DNA from: JAAYGD01 sp964428195
GTDB lineage: Bacteria > Bacillota_I > Bacilli_A > RF39 > UBA660
Length of the DNA stretch: 34,597 nucleotides
NCBI GenBank assembly: GCA_964428195.1
Contig: CAYRXC010000006.1
Span: forward strand, 1 to 34,597
Direction: 5' to 3'
The notes beneath the pieces were generated by a model. It was not told the origin of the DNA. It saw only the letters and a list, made by a program, of their open reading frames with translations, and made no database searches. A program made the position numbers and the translations under genes. Positions 30,881-34,597 of this stretch are shown piece by piece; positions within the stretch are counted from its first letter, which is position 1; each line of letters opens with the position of its first letter.

Positions 30881-32329
30881 ATGTTCAAATACTCAATAGA
30901 TAATAAAAGATACCATACATTAAACTACCATTATCAAAGTGTTTTTAAATGCAAAGTTTCAAAGATTAGTTTGAATGGGGGTTTTACTTGCCCTAATAGA
31001 GATGGTAAAGTTGGATTTGGTGGTTGCATTTATTGTTCTAAAGATGCGAGCGGAGATTATGCAGGGGACAAAAATGAAGACATAGCAACACAATTTGAAA
31101 ACATAAAAAAAACATTGGTTAATAAATGGAATACAGATAAATTTATTGCATATTTTCAAGCCGGGACTAATACTTATGCTAGCATCAACAAATTAAGAGA
31201 ACTATATGAAAAAGCATTAGAAATCGATAATGTTGTTGGTTTAAGCATTGCTACTAGACCCGATTGCATCGATAATGAAATAATCGATTATTTAGTTGAT
31301 ATTAATAAAAGAACTTATTTAACTTTAGAACTTGGACTTCAAACCATACACGAAAAAACTTCAAAATTAATTAATAGAGGTCACGATTTAAAGTGTTTCG
31401 AAGATTGTGTTAACAATTTAAGAAACAACAATATAAATGTTGTAGTTCACATAATCAATGGTCTTCCTTATGAAACTAAAGAAATGATGTTAGATACTAT
31501 TAAATATTTAAATAAACTTGATATACAGGGAATTAAAATACACATGCTTCATATATTAAAGGATACTGAATTAGAAAAAATATATTTAAAAGAACATTTT
31601 AAAATGCTCTCTTTAAAAGAATATACCGATATAGTATGTGATCAATTAGAACATTTAAGAGAAGACATCGTAATACATAGAATTACAGGAGATCCTAAAG
31701 AAGAAGACCTAGTAGAACCTTTGTGGGTTAAAAAGAAGTTTTCGGTATTAAATGAAATAGATATCGAAATGAAAAAAAGAGGAACTTATCAAGGTTTTAA
31801 TAAGACCATATTTAATAGATTAGATTTAATAATGGAAAAAGCTTTAAAAGAAAAAGATATAGTAATCGATGCTACTATAGGAAATGGAAATGATACTTTA
31901 AAACTAGCGAAAATAGTTAATAAAGGTTTTGTATATGGATTCGATATACAAGAAGAAGCATTAATCAATACAGAAAAATTATTGACTTCTAATAATATTA
32001 ATAATTATAAATTGTTCAATATTTCTCATGAATTTATATATGAAACCCTACAACATTTAAAAGCTAAAGTAAGTATGGTCATATTTAACTTAGGATATCT
32101 ACCAAACGGAGACAAAACGATAATGACAAACAAAATAACAACCATTAAAGCAATTGAAGGTTCTTTAAAATTATTAAACAAAAAAGGAACAATACTATTA
32201 ATAGTTTATCCTCATAAAGAAGGGAAAGAGGAAGCAAAAGAGATAATAAAAAAATATAAATGTAATATTTATAAAAATACGGACAATACTGAAGCACCAT
32301 ATCTAATAGAAATAAAAGTAAGGGATTAA
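30881..32329 (+). CDS. mnmL-mnmM: Fused radical SAM protein (YtqA/MnmL) and SAM methyltransferase (YtqB/MnmM)
   Basis: A 482-residue two-domain protein from ATG 30881 (GGTGA five bases upstream). Residues 1-300 are a TIGR01212-type radical SAM enzyme: YHTLNYHY start, cluster cysteines C37, C49 and C52 in TCPNRDG...GGCIYC, then YFQAGTNTYA, IATRPDCI, LELGLQT and HIINGLPYET. Residues about 305-482 are a class I methyltransferase of the YtqB type: DATIGNGNDT (330-339), GFDIQ, FNLGYLPNGDK (402-412), and YPHKEGKEE. In Bacillus these are adjacent genes; recent work assigns YtqA (MnmL) and YtqB (MnmM) to turning cmnm5U34 into nm5U and then mnm5U in tRNA. The fusion would supply both steps on one chain, as MnmC does in E. 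coli. Confidence 0.88.
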   Translation: MFKYSIDNKRYHTLNYHYQSVFKCKVSKISLNGGFTCPNRDGKVGFGGCIYCSKDASGDYAGDKNEDIATQFENIKKTLVNKWNTDKFIAYFQAGTNTYASINKLRELYEKALEIDNVVGLSIATRPDCIDNEIIDYLVDINKRTYLTLELGLQTIHEKTSKLINRGHDLKCFEDCVNNLRNNNINVVVHIINGLPYETKEMMLDTIKYLNKLDIQGIKIHMLHILKDTELEKIYLKEHFKMLSLKEYTDIVCDQLEHLREDIVIHRITGDPKEEDLVEPLWVKKKFSVLNEIDIEMKKRGTYQGFNKTIFNRLDLIMEKALKEKDIVIDATIGNGNDTLKLAKIVNKGFVYGFDIQEEALINTEKLLTSNNINNYKLFNISHEFIYETLQHLKAKVSMVIFNLGYLPNGDKTIMTNKITTIKAIEGSLKLLNKKGTILLIVYPHKEGKEEAKEIIKKYKCNIYKNTDNTEAPYLIEIKVRD

Positions 32330-32336
32330 CCTTACT
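32310..32336 (-). terminator. Weak terminator after prepilin gene
   Basis: AGTAAGG (32317-32323) and CCTTACT (32330-32336) form a 7-bp stem with a 6-base loop; on the minus strand TTTTATTTC follows. It spans the stop codons of both convergent genes; on the plus strand there is no T run. Confidence 0.6.
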
Positions 32337-32688
32337 CTAAATAATCATACTCATATCTATTTTCTGAATATTTGTTAATTCTAACACTACCTCCTAAAGG
32401 TTCACTATCTTTAGGATTTTTTATTCCTTCAGGAAGAAAGCCCTCTTCTATTAATTCGGATACTGATATTTCTATATAACCATATCCCTCTATTTCTTCT
32501 TTAAAAGAATCAAAAGAAAATTCCATATAGCTCTTTGCTGCTGATTTAACAGACTCAATAGTCGTATTATATGCTTTTTGCTTAGATTCATTTATTGTGT
32601 TGACTACTGCTGGAGCAATTATTCCTACTAATATTCCCAATATAATTATTACAGCTAACATTTCAACTAATGTAAATCCTTTTTTCAT
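32332..32688 (-). CDS. Type IV prepilin-like protein
   Basis: A 118-residue protein with a class III signal: MKKG-FTLVEMLAVIIILGIL. Prepilin peptidase would cut after Gly4 and methylate Phe5; Glu9 is the conserved Glu5 of the mature pilin. A hydrophobic helix extends to about residue 28, followed by a short globular part resembling ComGC-size pseudopilins. No assembly ATPase, inner-membrane platform or prepilin peptidase gene is in the window, so its machinery must be elsewhere or absent. It is translationally coupled to the kinase gene by a one-base overlap (TAATG-like), an unusual partnership. Confidence 0.85.
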   Translation of the reverse strand: MKKGFTLVEMLAVIIILGILVGIIAPAVVNTINESKQKAYNTTIESVKSAAKSYMEFSFDSFKEEIEGYGYIEISVSELIEEGFLPEGIKNPKDSEPLGGSVRINKYSENRYEYDYLE

Positions 32689-33233
32689 TATTCCTCCATT
32701 ATACTATCGACAATATTAATTACTTTTTTCTTTAATTCTTCGATAGTACCATCGTTATATATTACATAATCATAATCAGAAAAATTATCTAAACCTGTTT
32801 CTGTTAAATTCTTTTTTTGCTCAACGTTTAATCCATTATCTATATCTCTTATTATTCTAATAGCATATACATTTTCAAAATTCTTTTTTGGCATTTCAAT
32901 TTCATTTACTAATCTAGCATCTGATAAAACAAAACCATCAAAGAAATTAGACAAGATCTCAATATCTTCCTTCATTCTATCCACGAAAAAATTAGGTTTA
33001 TTAAACGTTGTCCTAATTTCAGTCCCAAGCATTTGAAACAAATCTCTAGGCTTATTTTCTTCTTTTCCATCCCATCCAAAATAATCAATGGCATATCCTT
33101 TGATATATTTTGCATACGCAATCTTTGCAATTTTTAATCCCTTAGACTCTAAATGCTCTTTTATTATATCTCCTGTAGTGTCTTTACCAGCTTGAGCCTT
33201 CCCAGATATTACAAATATCAAAGGCTTCTTCAT
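32688..33233 (-). CDS. Deoxynucleoside monophosphate kinase-like P-loop protein
   Basis: A 181-residue P-loop kinase. Walker A is GKAQAGKDT (11-19), preceded by a beta strand (LIFVIS). A DxR-type element LSDARLVNEIE near the middle and IRIIRD further on match the dNMP-kinase/adenylate-kinase-like family best known from phages and Firmicutes genomes. It should transfer phosphate from ATP to a nucleoside monophosphate, but specificity is not readable. The start overlaps the transporter gene by 4 bases and its end touches the prepilin start. No phage genes surround it. Confidence 0.82.
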   Translation of the reverse strand: MKKPLIFVISGKAQAGKDTTGDIIKEHLESKGLKIAKIAYAKYIKGYAIDYFGWDGKEENKPRDLFQMLGTEIRTTFNKPNFFVDRMKEDIEILSNFFDGFVLSDARLVNEIEMPKKNFENVYAIRIIRDIDNGLNVEQKKNLTETGLDNFSDYDYVIYNDGTIEELKKKVINIVDSIMEE

Positions 33234-34369
33234 ACAAATAAACCTTTTCTATTTAATTTATGCATAATAAATTGATATATTACTTTTACAACTGCCGCTA
33301 ACGGAGCAGCGATCAATACTCCGAGCATTCCAAACAAATATCCAAATACAAGAATACTTATTAATATAGTTATAGGACTCAATTTCATTGTCTTACTCAT
33401 TATTAAAGGATTTATTATATTTCCTTCTATCAATTGAATTATTCCAAGAACAATTATTACCAATACCCCTGTTGCAGAATTTTGTGAAAAACCAACTATT
33501 GCAGGTGGTATTATTCCTAAATATGGTCCTACATAAGGAATTACATTTAATATTGCAGCAATAAGTGCAAACAATAACGGTGCTTTTAACCCTATAATAG
33601 AAAGTACTATTGCTGCACATACAAACACTATTGTAGAAGAAAAGAACATTCCTTTAACAAAACCAAATAACGAAGCATTTATATCTCTACCCAATTCTTT
33701 GTATTCTGTTTCATATTTCTTTGGTATCAATGAATTCATTTTAGCCTTTACCTTATCATAATCATATAACAAATAAAATCCCATGATTAATCCTAGTATA
33801 AATGTTCCTAATGCAGAGAATAGTCCATTAATTAATCCCAATATTTTATCTGGTAAAGTAGTAGTTAATCCTTTTGCTAAATCTTGAATAGACAAGAATA
33901 AATCTGCTTTAGCTGCATCAAAATCGATATATTCATTTGAAGCCATTCCTACAAATAAGTTATTGATCCATTTTCCAAAATCATCGATTATTCCAGGAAT
34001 AGATCTTGCTAAATCATTTATTTGACTCAACATTACCGGTATGAATGAAGTAAATGCAAATACTATTACTGCTAATATTAAAGCATAAACTATAATACTA
34101 GACCACATTCTACCAATTTTTCTCTTTTCAAACCACATTATTAGTGGATCTAAAATCCATGCTATAACTATTCCAATGAATAATGGTGATAAAACTTTTA
34201 ATAAATTTAAAACAAAAGAAATTACTCCCCATTCTTTACTTATTCTAGTAGCAGCAAAAACAATTACTACTATAATCAAAACATATATTATTTTTAATAT
34301 TTTACCGCTTAATTTAATAGCACTATTTAAATCATCATAATTAATTTTCTTATCCTTATCTTCTTTCAT
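33230..34369 (-). CDS. AI-2E family transporter (YtvI/YdiK-like)
   Basis: A 379-residue membrane protein with about eight helices. N-terminal IKLSGKILKIIYVLIIV, LSPLFIGIVIAWILDPLI, and the C-terminal hallmark PYVGPYLGIIPPAIVGFSQ plus GNIINPLIMSKTMKLSP with LGVLIAAPLAAVVK are typical of the AI-2E (TqsA-like) family. Despite the name, members act as exporters or ion antiporters of varied substrates, so no specific substrate should be assumed. It is the first gene of a three-gene operon with the dNMP kinase-like protein and prepilin. Start ATG at 34369 follows AGGTGAT. Confidence 0.92.
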   Translation of the reverse strand: MKEDKDKKINYDDLNSAIKLSGKILKIIYVLIIVVIVFAATRISKEWGVISFVLNLLKVLSPLFIGIVIAWILDPLIMWFEKRKIGRMWSSIIVYALILAVIVFAFTSFIPVMLSQINDLARSIPGIIDDFGKWINNLFVGMASNEYIDFDAAKADLFLSIQDLAKGLTTTLPDKILGLINGLFSALGTFILGLIMGFYLLYDYDKVKAKMNSLIPKKYETEYKELGRDINASLFGFVKGMFFSSTIVFVCAAIVLSIIGLKAPLLFALIAAILNVIPYVGPYLGIIPPAIVGFSQNSATGVLVIIVLGIIQLIEGNIINPLIMSKTMKLSPITILISILVFGYLFGMLGVLIAAPLAAVVKVIYQFIMHKLNRKGLFV

Positions 34370-34385
34370 ATTATCACCTATTTAC

Positions 34386-34391
34386 ATTATA
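34386..34391 (-). promoter_or_regulatory. Probable -10 box for AI-2E operon
   Basis: Minus strand TATAAT lies 16 bases upstream of the ATG; no good -35 is visible because the upstream sequence is the T tract of a terminator. Confidence 0.4.
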
Positions 34392-34404
34392 CTAGATATT
34401 ATAT

Positions 34405-34429
34405 AAAAAAAAAAGACTTAGTCTTTTTT
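34405..34429 (-). terminator. Terminator of the LRR surface protein gene
   Basis: AAAAAAGAC (34409-34417) and GTCTTTTTT (34421-34429) form a 9-bp stem with a 3-base loop, followed on the minus strand by a T tract, right at the stop codon of the truncated gene. Confidence 0.82.
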
Positions 34430-34597
34430 ATTGTTTAGTCCATTCTTCCGTTTGAGATGGTGCTGTATATGTTCCTGCTGCTCTAGCATTATTAGTTACA
34501 TATGCCGAATAATAGGTTGCGGAAATTGAGTTATTATAAATGTTTACACTAGAAGGAATTGTTATGCTTACTAATTGATTATCTTGAAATGCATAAT
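34428..34597 (-). CDS. C-terminal fragment of a BspA-type leucine-rich repeat protein, truncated by window edge
   Basis: The last 55 codons and TAA stop of a longer gene whose start lies beyond the window. The readable end contains FQDNQLVSITIPSSV, the signature of LRR_5/BspA-like repeats (AFxxNxLxSVxIPxSV), followed by a Ser/Tyr/Asn-rich stretch and TEEWTKQ at the terminus. Such proteins are usually secreted surface adhesins; no sortase motif or membrane helix is present at this C-terminus, so retention must occur by another part or the protein is released. Confidence 0.72.
   Translation of the reverse strand, partial: YAFQDNQLVSITIPSSVNIYNNSISATYYSAYVTNNARAAGTYTAPSQTEEWTKQ

Noticed and set aside
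33393..33620. Minus-strand 75-codon Cys-rich frame
   Set aside because: It overlaps the AI-2E transporter in another frame, with a composition typical of out-of-frame translation.

Overview
The window looks like chromosome from a low-G+C, AT-rich member of the Bacilli/Tenericutes side of the Firmicutes. Gene density is high, genes overlap by a few bases, Shine-Dalgarno sites are strong (GGAGG type), and there are perfect or near-perfect TTGACA/TATAAT promoters, a tyrS T-box, EzrA, RNase Y, and the infC-rpmI-rplT operon. TGA is used as a stop (for example the ATGA overlaps at 1007-1010, 16489-16492 and 24006-24009), so this is the standard bacterial code, not Mycoplasma code 4. An uncultured gut lineage of the RF39 or Erysipelotrichales type would fit, but that is inference. 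Most genes are on the minus strand. No phage, insertion sequence or CRISPR array was seen.

Layout. (1) 1-6753: a truncated tRNA-Ala, preceded on the minus strand by a four-gene operon with its own promoter: soluble coiled-coil protein, large secreted and C-terminally anchored FG-GAP/VCBS-type propeller protein, ABC ATPase, ABC-2 permease. This is the best candidate for an undescribed system. (2) 6755-9510: an envelope operon of a DUF3048 (YerB-like) protein, a DUF368 polyprenyl-phosphate transporter and an RsgI-like ectodomain protein that lacks the cytoplasmic anti-sigma domain. (3) 9556-10346: eight tRNA genes in one transcription unit (Val-Thr-Tyr-Gln-Lys-Leu-Ser-fMet) with promoter and terminator. 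(4) 10357-15330: S1-domain protein, YutG/PgpA phosphatase, a 55-residue protein, RNase Y, a membrane protein, and infC-rpmI-rplT with an attenuator-like leader, a non-AUG (ATA) infC start and an L20 with a long basic/acidic tail. (5) 15335-23023: two consecutive operons, cdsA-rseP-orf-fmt-orf, then lspA-rluD-FAD dehydrogenase-rhomboid. (6) 23094-25453: a repeat-containing orphan protein, and T-box-tyrS-RNHCP. (7) 25467-30162: ezrA, divergent rpsD with a long structured leader, and an operon of lipoprotein, acidic disordered protein, DUF948-like and YtxH-like proteins. (8) 30174-34597: trmB diverging, through a perfect palindromic promoter region, from a fused radical-SAM/methyltransferase (MnmL-MnmM type) gene; then an AI-2E family transporter, a dNMP-kinase-like protein and an orphan prepilin; finally the C-terminus of a leucine-rich-repeat surface protein.

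Functionally the window is mostly translation (tRNAs, ribosomal proteins, IF3, TyrRS, Fmt, RluD, TrmB and the U34 modification fusion) plus envelope biogenesis (CdsA, YutG, DUF368, LspA, RseP, rhomboid, EzrA). Several links can be seen inside the window: initiator tRNA and fmt; tRNA-Tyr and the tyrS T-box; tRNA-Lys/Gln/Leu with U34 anticodons and the mnm5U-pathway fusion; a prolipoprotein peptidase and a lipoprotein.
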